Positions 53,101-63,588 of a stretch of 64,000 bases of DNA are shown in pieces; the first letter of the stretch is position 1; every line of letters begins with the position of its first letter. The stretch is taken from NCBI RefSeq assembly GCF_901000735.1, contig NC_081541.1, forward strand, positions 48,493,385 through 48,557,384. Reading direction: 5' to 3'. The notes under the pieces are model-generated. The model had not been told where the DNA came from. It saw only the letters and a list, made by a program, of their open reading frames with translations, and did not search any database. Made by a program: the position numbers and the translations under genes. The DNA is from Corylus avellana (taxonomy: Eukaryota > Streptophyta > Magnoliopsida > Fagales > Betulaceae).

Positions 53101-56100
53101 TCAGGGTATTCATGTGAAACAGGAGAGATTGGTAACTTCCAATAAATAATGGTTCTTACATTATGCCGCACCATTGTGATGTGGAGTGTGAACACAAGAT
53201 ATTTGATGGATAACGCCTTTGCTAACCAAATAGGTAGAAAAAGTAGACTCATACTTTTTGGCATTATGAGAAAGCAAAATGTGAATTTTCTATCCAAATT
53301 GAGTTTGAATTTCACTATGGAAAAGTTGAAATGTAGAGAATAACCCAGAATGATTTTGCATCAAACATAGCCAGCGAGAATGATCATCCACAAAGGTTAC
53401 AAAATAGTAAAATTTTAGAAGCAACATCTAGTGGTCCTCATACATCAAAATGTACCAACTCAAAAGGACTAATTCCAACTAGGATTCCCAGTAGGGAAAG
53501 ACATAAGATGATGTTTGTCAACTTCACAAGACTCGCAATGAAAAGAAGACTACGCTATCAACCTAAAAGGTAGCTCTGATACAATTTGTAACGACTCAGA
53601 GAAAGCACTATCCACATCTACGCTATCACCCTAAAAAGACTAGTCAATTTGAAGCTTCACTAGAATCAATTATAAAACTCAATTTCACCTAATAAGTAAG
53701 CAAGCAATGTGAGACTTAACACCCATAAGTGTTTTATAAGCCACCCACTCAATATGAGCTACTCATCTTCCTAATATGGGAACGAGATGTTATAGCTCAA
53801 GATAGTAATCAAATCATAATTGGATGTCTAACCAGTGGTAGGAGGTCTAGATGATGATAGAGAGAGGTTCTCCTAAGATGACACCTGATTGGCTGTTCCA
53901 AACTGTTTACCATGGAGAGCCCAATAATAATCCACAATATGATTGTGACGACCACAATGAGCGTATTTGTGAGATTCTCAACCACTGGATCGACCACCTC
54001 CCCTCAAATTCCGACCACCTAGGGAGCCATGGCTTCTTCTAGCACTACATCCCTTGCTAGAACCACCTTGAGTTGCAACAAAAGTGGATTGGTATCTACT
54101 TGTCCAGGGACTAGTAGAATTAACACTCTTGAGCATAGCACGCTGAAGTTGAGAAAAGACTTTTTGTGAAAAAGTGAAGGCTAGTACTCACAAGCAGGCT
54201 CATATTTTAGCTCCAAGCCATGAAAAAAATCAATATCCTCACGTTTTTCCATGCATGCAAAATCAGATGCGAGTGATTGTGACATATTTCTTCTTCAACC
54301 AATCTCATGACACGAGAATAATATTCCTCCAAACTCTGATTTCTTTACTTGCTCCCTAAAGGATTTTGTGTAATGCTGCTTACCTCAACCAGCATGGCAG
54401 TGTTTGTGTTATAGTAATCAATGAGTTACATATAACATCTAACTTAAACTCTTCACTATCAATACAAGTTAAACACTACTATCACAAGTGTTCTTCTATT
54501 GATACTTGATGTTTATCTTCCTCTTCTTCATCTTGTACGATATCTCTAGGCGGTTGAGTTTGAGTAGGTCTAATACACCCCCGCAATTTCGATGGTGGAA
54601 ATCTAATGTTGAGATTGGACTTGAGTAGTGTGAACTTTTTGGAGACTAGCGGCTTTGTGAGAAAGTCAGCCACTTGATCCTTGCCGGAGATGAACCAAAC
54701 ATCAAGACTTTTGGATGCCACCTTGTCTCGTACAAAGTGACAGTCAATGGCGATGTGCTTTGTCCGAGCAAGAAACATAGGATTGGAAGTAAGATACATT
54801 ACTCCAATATTATCACAATGTAGAATCGGAACACTAGGTAGAGAGATTCCAAGTTCACCCAAGAGAGATTGAATCCAAGTTAATGCAGCAGAGGTATTAG
54901 CTAGAGCCTTGTACTCTGATTCTGTCCCAAAGTATTACGTATGCACCTCACACATCCAGGTAACATTCTCAATTGCAAAGGATATGCGCTTAAGGTGCTC
55001 CCAAATAGCCTTCGCAAAACGAAGATGCAATAGAGTAGAACCAATACTTGGTTCAATAATCGTAAGCATGAGGGACATGATTTGATTGTCTTTCTAGTCC
55101 CAAAGGCAAAAGGAAAAAACATTATGATGTAACATAAAAGTGAAAACAGTTTTTGTGTTTTGAAGAGTGTCTTGTGCTTTGAGTTGTTTGTTAATGTTTT
55201 GACTTGAACTTCAAATACAAGATTGAAAACAAGTTGTTAACAAACATAGCCAATGTTTTCGACTTATCTGAAAGAAGATGATCAAACAAGCCTTTAACAC
55301 GTAAAAAGGCTTCAACAGATCATGTCCAATAGATATAAATCTAAGAAATCATTGGAGAATTGTTTTTTTTTTTATAAGTAATGATGCATTAAGAGAGCGC
55401 AGAGGGGCGCAATCCAAATACACAGGAAATATACAAGAGAGCAACTAAGAAGGGGAGAAAGAAGAAGAAAACATAAAAAGAAAATCAGGAAAATTGATCA
55501 CTAAGGGTGCAAGCCAGCCTGCAGTCCAAGTATAGAAATCATTGGAGAATTAAACACTGATGTGGTCGGAATGAGGTCAGGCTTGATAACCATTTCATGA
55601 ATTAGCTGGAAATTGGTTGGAAAACAACAAATCGGCTGGAAAATAGGCTGTACGGGCCAAAAAATAGAGTGACCGAGCAAAATAAGCTGAAACCAGTCAA
55701 AATAGGTAGAAACCAAGACAAAATAGGCCGAAACAGAGCCAAAATGAAAACCACCAAAATCGGCCGACAAGTTGATAGAAACCACCAAAACCTTGCTGGA
55801 AACCACCTAATTGTTGGGAACATTGCTAAAAACCATTGAAACCAGCAGAGGTGAGCCAGAAAACACCGATATCAGCCAAAATGTGTCGTAGAATACCAAT
55901 TCCGTCCGGGTCAACTCATATTCAGGTCAATCCTATTTGAAAATGTGTCGGGGCTAACAAGGCAGGTTTGGGCCCAAGCTAAAAAGTGGCTCTTTTTCTT
56001 TTTTGTTTCTAGATATGGGCTTGGGCTGACCTTAGTTGGTTGAGCTCGACCCAAGTGATTGGGCTTGGCCCAAGTTGATTGGGCTTGAACTGATCTGGTT

Positions 56101-57698
56101 GGACTTTCTCATGATTTAGGTTGGTGTTTGGGTATGTGTGGGTTGGGCTTCAAGTTGGCCAAAGAGTGAAAGTGGAATAAGGCTAATCCGGGATAAGAAA
56201 TTAAACTTAAACGAGTTTCTCGGATAGGAATAGGATACACTTGCAACCAATCACCGGTGTTCTTCAAAACTTGTCAGAGGCCAGTGAACAACCGGATGTC
56301 GCCAACAAAACCTACGACAACAACTACAAAGGTGACCAAAGACTAGAACAGCAACAACCACAAGCCACCACACTTCATCGGAGAACCACTACAACACCAA
56401 ATTATGCAGTGATTCCACCACTAACTAGAAGGCACAGACATCTCCGACCACCACAATGAATACCTAATCACAACTTTCGATCGCATCTTCATCCAAAGAT
56501 CCTGGTAACAAAGGCGCCATCGGCTCCACATGAGAGTCAAAACTTTGATCTTGCTACAGACAGCCGAACTAAGAAAAATAAAAAGAAAAATAAAAAGAAA
56601 AATGGGGATTTACAAGTTGATACAAATTAAAAATGGAACAAAAAAACTATGATTAAGAGAAAGATTATACAGGCTCCATACCATGTAACAGAAAGTAAAT
56701 GGAATGGGGAATTATAAAAGAGTCACAATTTTCGCTAGACCTCATAATTCATAGAGATATATAGAAACAAATACAATATTCTGGAAAATGGACACCTCAC
56801 CATGGGAAAACTCATAGGGACACCTCATATGAACACCTTAGCATAGGACAACTCACTCATAGGGACACCTCACCAGCTATGTTTTCCTCTCTTTTTTTCT
56901 AGTTAATAAACATAATTGACACAACCATACAGGATCGATCCCATGACCATACCCCACCCCTTGTTTTAGGGGGCAGGAGAACCTGTTATATTGTTAAATT
57001 GATCCTCCAATGCTCATATAAAAATTTCCCATATCCACCAAGCTATTTGTGTTAAAAAATTATCCACAAAGTTTCAAAATGTAGTAAAATAAGCATCCAG
57101 CTACACTGCAATTCCAAAAATTGTGCCTGTGTGAGTGTCTGACAACAGGCATGTAGATGAAACCATATAATCTGCTAAGGGAAAATATGTCAGTGTCTGG
57201 TTAACGACAAGCCTTGTGTTAAAAAAAAGGCATACAGTTTCTAATATTCAAGACACCGAATTAGCATAGAAACTGCTAGTAAGACGGTCTACGACGATGC
57301 AGCACATATACGGATATGACACTTCCCAGTATGTACCCAGTACTACAACAATGCATGCAAAGTTTGAAAATAAGAATTTTCAACTTTTGTAACATATCTG
57401 ATACTTCTTTTTGGGTGCTCTTGAATGAGTACCAGATACACCTGAAGGATATGACCTTTTTTAAGCATATAAATGGACATAATTGTAACAGGAACACATG
57501 AAAGGTTTATAACATTTTTTTTTCTTATTATTAATGTAGCTTGCATGATTCAATAATAACTATAGCATATTTAAAAGTGTAACAGAAAATTTACTATATA
57601 CAAAAGTATCATATTTTTACAAGGGAAGTACATTAATCCCCTCTAACTACTAAGCAATTTGCAATGTCCCCCAAAACTTTCAATTTATGCTCCCCACC

Positions 57699-57731
<33 letters not shown>

Positions 57732-59328
57732 CCCATTGGAGTTGCAATGTAACATATTTGCGTTAAAATGACAAAATTACCCTTGATAAAAAAAAAAATT
57801 ACAAAAAGACAAAAAACAGAAAAACAAAAATAAAATAAAATAAAATAATTCAGAAAAATAAAAAAGACAAAAACTTAGGAAAAATGCTTTTTGTACGTTT
57901 TTTTTAATAAAAAAAATTACCAAGTGTATTTTTGCCATCTTTTGTACAAAAGGATGAAATTGCAACACCAGTGCTACTTTGAGAGGGGGGAGGGAGACAT
58001 TGCACAAATTGAAAGTTCAAGGGGACATCGCAAATTGCTTAGTAGTTAGAGCGGGTAAATGCATTTTTCCATATTTTAATTTATTAGCATGTCTCCTCCC
58101 TAATGTATATTACTTTTTCAAAATTTTCATGCTAACACATCTGCATCGAAACATACCCATAACCCACATCCATGCTGCTTCCTAAGACTTATAATTTTCT
58201 TTGCATCAGCAGTTGAAAAGATAGCAGACTACCATTATGCTTTTGAGACAGAAAAAAAGCTATTTAAAAAATAAATAAATAAATAAAAGTAAGATAAACC
58301 CAAAGAATATGTCAATGTCTTAAACGAAGAACCTAACCTTCCGTTTCCGGAGCCTTTCATTTTCTTCTTCCAGACGTGAAACTTTGTTCTCCAGTTCATT
58401 AGTGTAAGCCTATTATAGTGATCTTTCAGGTCATTCAAAAATTCAGAAAACAAAAACTGAAAAGGAAAAAGGTAAAGAAAAAACAGCAACGCATTTGAAA
58501 CAACCAACACTTTTGAAAGCTAACCTGCTTCCTTGCTCGTGAACGGGCAGCAGATTCACGGTTCTTGATCATCCTCTTCTGCCTTCTCTCAACGGTCTTC
58601 TCAACTGCGTCCTCTGGGATGCCTCTCTTTCTCCCATGCGATTGTGTGTCTGATAATGTTCCCATCAAAGGAGAAGTTAAGGCTAACTGGTTTTCTGGAT
58701 ATGGAACATCCATCACAGCACCAGCAGACATCTGCAGTGGTATAGGCTGGCCAGGCATATAAATCCCCATCATACTCTGCTGTGGCTGCTGATATTGTTG
58801 TTGTGGATACTGCATCCATTGACCTTGCTGTTGAAACTGCGGCACTACATTCTGATCAACCCCAACAGGACCAGCACTTTTTTTGTCCGAAGATGTTTCA
58901 GCCACAACTCCTGCTTTCACCAAGAAATCCTCCAATGTCATCTCTCCCAAAGTTGGCTGCCGGTCCCGAGATTTCTTTTCCTCACTATTCTTGCTTTGCT
59001 GAATATCTCTCCAAACCTCATCAACCGTCTTCTTGCTAAGTGCACTAGTTAATGAAAGGCTAGCCTGACGCTGCAGGGCAGTTTGATTGGCCTGTGCTGT
59101 GCTCTCAATGTCCATACCTGTGGACTGGTTGGCCTCAGCAGTCCACACATTTTTGAGAAGCTCATCAAGGTTCATGCTGCTAAGTGGTTTCCCCAAGTCA
59201 CCTAACTGATTTTGAACCTCATCAAGCGTAAGACTGTACATTGAGTTTTGTCGCGCCAATGGCGCGAATTGCGACTGTTTGCCATTACTATCACCACCAC
59301 CTTGAGACCCCATTATCTCAATCCCCAT
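49789..59328 (-). CDS. AREB3-like: AREB3/DPBF3-like group A bZIP transcription factor (ABI5 family)
   Basis: Minus-strand gene with coding exons 59328-58525, 58409-58338 and 49869-49789 (318 residues). All junctions are GT-AG and phase 0. Conserved blocks in order: C1 (RQNSMYSLTLDEVQNQLG, LSSMNLDELLKNVW), C2 (SKKTVDEVWRDIQ), C3 (RQPTLGEMTLEDFLVKAGVV), a Q-rich stretch, then the basic region (ERRQKRMIKNRESAARSRAR) and zipper (YTNELENKVSRLEEENERLR). The C-terminal C4 block reads LRRTTSAPF. RxxS/T sites for SnRK2-type kinases are present (RQNS, DRQPT, RRTTS), and RTTSAP fits a 14-3-3 site. Family role: nuclear factors that bind ABRE (ACGTG) promoters in ABA, seed and stress signalling. Two start codons exist (59328, 59313); the second gives MGSQGGG, closer to relatives. 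The tiny last exon lies 8.5 kb from exon 2 because of repeat insertions. Confidence 0.93.
49870..51387. other. Start of the 8.5 kb bZIP intron (genomic left part)
   Basis: Intron sequence without recognised genes. It contains (TA)n at 50102-50132 and a GA/TA-rich patch at 51339-51375. Confidence 0.6.
51388..51473 (-). other. Fragment of plastid-type 16S rDNA (NUPT)
   Basis: The minus strand reads GGACTGAGACACGGCCCAGA, TTCCTACAGGAGG, CAATGGGCGAAAGCCTGA, then AGCAATGCCGTCATGGAG. This follows the order of the conserved bacterial/plastid 16S region around position 300-400. AGCAATGCCG after CGAAAGCCTGA fits plastid 16S better than plant mitochondrial 18S. Several substitutions and a small deletion (the GCAGCAGTGGG part) show it is an old, non-functional transfer of about 85 bp. 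Confidence 0.8.
51600..54180 (-). mobile_element. Degenerate Ty1/Copia element in the bZIP intron
   Basis: Minus-strand order: gag zinc-knuckle region (about 54090-53820; CGRHNHIVDYYW...LHGK), GAG-pre-integrase (about 53510; CEVDKHHLMSFPTGN), integrase end (53113-52712; KRFWSDAVLSAYYLINWMPS, KLDTRATKYVFLGYS). Then RT/RNase H (52338-51940; GKLNYLTITRPDISYAISVV, VDADWVGSPSDRKSTAGYC) and the RNase H end (51909-51628; HERAKHIEVDCYFIQEKI). Most of RT between 52700 and 52340 is deleted, and frames are broken. A TRIM-type LTR is inserted at 53548-53795. LTRs were not located. Confidence 0.85.
53548..53795 (-). mobile_element. TRIM-type LTR with PBS and a stub of the second LTR, nested in Copia
   Basis: LTR 53587-53795 (minus strand TATAACATCTC... 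to ...GTCGTTACA) is followed on the minus strand by TTGTATCAGAGCT (53584-53572), nearly the full Met-tRNA site. About 20 bp of a second LTR (CTACGCTATCAACCTAAAAG, 53550-53569) come next. Same order as the complete copy at 5686-6102, with one LTR mostly deleted. Confidence 0.72.
54482..54930 (-). mobile_element. Second Copia fragment (RNase H end of pol)
   Basis: Minus strand LGELGISLPSVPILHCDN, MYLTSNPMFLARTKHIAIDC and VADFLTKPLVSKKFTLLKS are the C-terminal end of a Copia polyprotein, from a different family than the neighbour at 51600-54180. The frame continues upstream as EYKALANT (about 54920), then similarity stops. No LTR recognised. Confidence 0.82.
54931..55361. other. Intron spacer between two retroelement fragments
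   Basis: Non-coding intron sequence with no recognised feature. It ends in the left copy of the LINE-tail target duplication (55344-55361). Confidence 0.5.
55362..55533 (-). mobile_element. 5'-truncated LINE tail with 18-bp target duplication
   Basis: agaaatcattggagaatt occurs exactly at 55344-55361 and 55534-55551. Between them is a 172-bp insert that begins on the plus strand with a T run, that is, a minus-strand poly-A tail. Its minus-strand 3' end (TTTGGATTGCGCCCCTCTGC, then GCATCATTACTTATAAAAA) has the look of a plant L1 3' UTR. Typical product of truncated target-primed reverse transcription. Confidence 0.85.
55630..55860. repeat. Degenerate short tandem repeat
   Basis: About ten imperfect copies of a unit like GGCCGAAACCAGCCAAAAT / GAAACCACCAAAA, with period about 20. 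No coding meaning apparent. Confidence 0.55.
55861..57620. other. Intron spacer, possible repeat remains
   Basis: 56000-56170 is rich in TTGGGCTTGG/CCAAGTTGATTGG words, and 56225-56470 is rich in ACAAC/CACCA triplets, giving an open frame I do not recognise. The rest is plain AT-rich intron. Confidence 0.4.
57621..58070. mobile_element. MULE-like MITE in the bZIP intron
   Basis: 450 bp with long inverted arms (CTCTAACTACTAAGCAATTT at the left, AAATTGCTTAGTAGTTAGAG at the right; GCAATGTCCCCC / GGGGACATCGC). Near-identical flanks atatttttac and atattttaat suggest a 9-10 bp target duplication. The interior is A-rich, with no transposase. Confidence 0.78.
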
Positions 59329-59460
59329 TCACCAACCCTCAATTCATTTAATCATTCAATCTCAAACTCAAATGTATATAGTAACAACCAAAAGAACTCA
59401 AAAATTTAGCCCTAAGATCTGCTGAACCCAACCTTCAACACTGTCCCGTCAATCAGAAAC

Positions 59461-60523
59461 CTGAAAATCCCAAATCAAAAATTCAGACTCCCAGCAATTC
59501 GTCAAAATTCATGGGAGCTCAGATGATCTAAAATTACCTTCAAATAACTAGATCACATGCAAAATACACACTGCATATATATTTGGAAAACGAAAAGAAA
59601 AAACCTATGAGGGTTAGAAATCTTTAATCAATTTCTTCTTTCTGGAGATGGTTAGAAATCTTTAATATATTTCACACAAAGCACATGCATAGAACAGAAC
59701 TATAACCTCCATTTTACCAGATAATTTTTGTAACCCTGAAGCTATTTGAAAAAAAACAAAAACAAAAACAAAGAAAGAAAGAAAAAACTAGTTAATCCCC
59801 ATTAAATTTACAACTTAAAATCCCTTGAAGGGTAAAGAGTCAAGAGGATCCTCTTTAAAAGCTATCTTAAAGCTTACCTCAGAAACAATGAGCCTTTGAA
59901 ATATTAAACCCCAAAAAATACATCCAGACGAGCCATAGACAATGAATCCCCCACCTATATTCACATTGGTGGAAAACAGGAATACTCTTTTTCAGAACAG
60001 AATGCGGTAAATCTCTTGCATGCACCAAGAAAAGGCATAACTTCGACCATCCCATGACCAATTCCTTCGAAACCCTAAACCCACTAGTCAAACCCAAACA
60101 AACAAACCCACAGAACGCCCCCAATGAAATTCCCATCTCAAAGCTAACAAGCCAATTCACTGGAATATTATAAAATCATAAAATGGAAAATGGAAAACGA
60201 AAAATGCAAATTTTTTTTATTACAATTGGATCAAAAAAAACAGATTACACAAAACAAGATCATAGCTTTACATCACCCAGAACCCCAGATTGTAATAAAA
60301 ATGCGAAAAAACAAAAAAGGGAAGAAAATGGTATGCATGCAAGTCAATCAGTGTTCTTATTGGAAAATGCATCAACCCAAAAAAAAAAACACAAAAATTA
60401 GAAAGAACAGAGCAAAGATCAGAAACTCCCTTTGTGGACCCAAATGTAAAAACAAGACAGAAAACCAAGAAAGAAATGAGTGAGGGGGTCAAGAAACCGA
60501 AAGAAAATCAGGGTGTAACTTAC
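59461..60523 (-). other. Probable 5'-UTR intron of the bZIP gene
   Basis: On the minus strand a good donor (ATCAA|GTAAGT at 60523) and a good acceptor (TTTTCAG|GTTTCTG at 59461/59460) bracket 1063 bp of A/T-rich sequence just before the coding exon. No ATG-led frame of note would be fused. Leader introns are known in this bZIP family. Inferred from splice signals only. Confidence 0.6.
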
Positions 60524-60741
60524 TTGATCTGAATCTGTACTATTGTGGAAGGATTGAGAATAAGGAAAGGGACTTTTAGGCCTGTTGAGACTTGGGTTTT
60601 ACTTTTCAGTGGAAATCATCAGCAGCAGCATGTACATAAACATAAGTACATGTTTGTAAACATGTCCTTGCTTGCAGAGGGACAATCCCAGGTGGGTGCC
60701 TGAGAGCGAGAGACTCGGGAAAAACCAAAACGCCTAAATTT

Positions 60742-60749
60742 TATTTATA
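60742..60749 (-). promoter_or_regulatory. TATA box of the bZIP gene
   Basis: The minus strand reads GAGTATAAATAAAA. The first exon would start about 30 bp downstream, near 60715, giving a leader of about 190 nt before the probable leader intron. Position and sequence are typical, but expression data are absent. Confidence 0.55.
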
Positions 60750-60759
60750 CTCCCACACA

Positions 60760-60969
60760 CAAACAAACTTAATTGGCTCATTTTACTTTTGTTTATAGTT
60801 TCCAATGTGAATATAATAAGAAATTATACCATGTGGGCGCCCTCATGTCATAATCATGAGCTCTCCCACTTGCACAAATGACGATAAATGTGTCTTGCTT
60901 TCGCTCCTGCAGGCCCCAAACACAACACAATTCCTCACCTACAAATTTTTTGATCCATTATAACATCAT

Positions 60970-61016
<47 letters not shown>

Positions 61017-61195
61017 TAGATTTTGATGTAAAATGGTTAATTAAATTTTAAAAAAAATTTAATGTATTTTACATTTTTATCTGCATTGCCTACCTAAATG
61101 TAGGGAAGAAAATGCATAATTTTTCTTTTTTTTTTTTGTTTTTATGATTTTCTCTCCTTTCTCTTTCTCTTTCTACTTTTCCTTAAAAAAAATAA
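60760..61195. other. Upstream region of the bZIP gene
   Basis: Holds a compound (TA)n(TG)n microsatellite (60972-61016) and pyrimidine-rich sequence. No clear ABRE cluster was seen before the MULE-like insertion that starts at 61196. Confidence 0.5.
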
Positions 61196-62345
61196 GGAGA
61201 AACTTCACTTTGACCTCCTGAACTTCAAGCCGATTTTACAAATTCTTCTGAACTTTTAAATCTCTCACTTTGGACCCCTAAACTTTCAAGTTCTATCACT
61301 TTGGACTCCTCTGTTAGTTTTCATCGTTCAACTTAAACAGTTTGACTTTTTATGCCTATTATACCCTCACGTTAAAACTACACCTTTTTGAGCCTCAAAA
61401 CTACAACATTCACCCAACCCAAAACGACGTCGTTTTGAACATTAATTTAAAAAAAAAAACAAAAAAAAAAACAAAAAAAAAAGCAAAATATTAAAATTAA
61501 AAAATAAATAAAAAAGAAAGAAAATCGGGATGGCTCCAGCCACCCCATTTTTGGCCAAAAGGGTGGCTCATGGCCGGTCTGGGGGTGGTCAAACCACCCC
61601 CATGGCCAAGGGGGTGGTCCGGCTACCCTCAAAAGCCCACAAAAAAACAAAAAAACCCATTCACGGTTTTGGGCTTTTGGGGGTGGCCAAACCACCCCCC
61701 AAGGGCCTGGGGGTGGTTTCGTCCACCCCCTACGGCTGGTATGGGGGTGGTCGAAACCACCCTCAAGCCGACCACCCCCAAAAGCCCAAAACTATGAATG
61801 GGTTTGTTTTTTCCCCCTTTTTTTGGGCTTTTGGGCGGCCGGGGGTGGTCCGGCCACCCCCAAAACCCTTTTTTTTTATTCTTTTGTTTCTTTGGACTTT
61901 TGGGGGTGGCTCTTGGCCAAAAATGGGGTGATTCTGCCACCCCATTTTGCTGATTTTTCTTAGTTTTCTTCCCCTTTTTTTTTTATATATATATTTTGCC
62001 CTTTTTTTTTAAGAAAAAAAAAATTTAATGTGCAAAACGACACTGTTTTTGGCTGGGGTGTTTTTGTTTTTAATATTTTGCATTTTCTTTTTCTTTTTTT
62101 TAAAAGAAAAAATATATAATTTTAATGCCCAAAACGATGTCATTTTGGGCTGGGGGTGGATGCTGTAGTTTCGGGCATTTTCGAAGTTTCAAGTGAATTG
62201 GGTGGGGGTATAATGGGCATAAAAAGTCAAACCGTTTGAGTTTAACGTTGAAAACTAACATAGGAGTCCAAAGTGAGAGATTTGAAAGTTGAGGGGGCTT
62301 TGTCAAATTGGCTGGAAGTTCAGAGGGTCAAACTGAACTTTCCCC
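61196..62345. mobile_element. Foldback MULE-like element, 1150 bp, exact 9-bp target duplication
   Basis: AAAAAATAA flanks it at 61187-61195 and 62346-62354. The arms are inverted over more than 200 bp (GGAGAAACTTCACTTTGACC / complement of 62325-62345; CAGTTTGACTTTTTATGCCC / GGGCATAAAAAGTCAAACCG). The core (61530-61940) is a run of GC-rich palindromes built from GGGGGTGGTC/GACCACCCCC with GGCTTTTGGG/CCCAAAAGCC spacers, set in A/T tracts. Open frames on both strands in this core mirror each other and encode no known protein. It lies about 450 bp upstream of the bZIP TATA box. Confidence 0.88.
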
Positions 62346-62354
62346 AAAAAATAA

Positions 62355-63588
62355 TAATTTAAAATAATAATATTTAAATGATATAAAAAAAATAAAAAGA
62401 GAGAGAGATAATTGGATGTAGACTGTATTTAAAAAGTCATTAGTTAAAATTATAAATAAATAGCTTTTGATTAGCTATTTTAAAAAAGAAAAATGGGTTG
62501 TTAATGTGTTTTTTTGGTGTTTTTTGTGGTGAAAAATAATTCTTATATTTTTAGGAATATTTTTAATATTTTCGATTATTTGTTAATATTTTTAACTTGG
62601 AAATTAACAAAGAAAAAAAAAAAAAAAGACTTTCATTTAAGATCACTGTTTTATTTTTTTTCAAGTTTCAATTTTTTAAATGCATATACATATAAATTTG
62701 TGGAAAAAAATTTTTTTTTTTGTCGGAACAAAGATAATTACGGCATATGATAGTATGATTGATTTTTCTCATTATTTATTAGTATAATGAAGAGATAGAT
62801 GGAATGAATATATGGAGCATATTATATTTCAGCTTTAGATTATATGCTTTTGTATCGATAATTTTATATATTTTATGAAGGTTATATATTAAAATATTCA
62901 TTAAATGATTAAATAAATCTATTCTAAGTAATTTAAATTTTTAGAATAAATGATCAAATTCTATGGGCATTTTCTATAATATTTTTGAAAAATGTTTTCT
63001 TTTTTATTATTTTGATTTGAAAATGTGTTTTATTGCGATATGAAAGTGAGAAGTTTTTTTTTTTTTTTTTTTTTGTGGGTTAGGCATTTTAAAACTATTT
63101 TATGTTTTGAATTTAGTAAATTATACTACTTTTTGCTACGTACTAGTATTTTAAGAAAAGTATTACACATTTATCTTTTTTACAAATTCTTCATTAAATT
63201 TATAGGACTTACATGTAAGCTCAACATATTCAATGATAAATTTGTCTATCTCTTATACAAAAATAGACAAAAATATATATATATAAACAAAACATTTCAC
63301 GAAAATTGGGGGCACGACAAAATTATTAAAAATTCAATTTCAAAACATATACCAAACTATGCCTTTTATCTTTTAAGTAAAACAATAAAAAATAATTAAA
63401 AAAAAAATGGTGGATTTTTTCAATAGAGAGAGGGTGATTGCATTGTATCCTTGCTCAAGGCATGGAAGCGTTTGCATGTAAGAAAACCAAACTGGCGATA
63501 TTTTTCTCCACAAGTGGAAGTATGTAATCGGATATGCTATCAATGGGGATTCATTACTCTGGAGCAGCACCTAAGCCGGATCCTAAAA
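62355..63588. other. Very AT-rich spacer, nothing identified
   Basis: Long A and T runs, with short open frames of low-complexity F/I/N/K only. No gene or named repeat seen. Confidence 0.6.

Noticed and set aside
56241..56459. Frame rich in Q, T and R in the bZIP intron
   Set aside because: Explained by ACAAC/CACCA triplet-rich sequence. It is on the strand opposite to the host gene and without similarity.
61447..61945. Overlapping open frames on both strands rich in P, G, W and H
   Set aside because: They arise from the palindromic GGGGGTGG/CCACCCCC core of the foldback element. The two strands mirror each other and no known protein fits.
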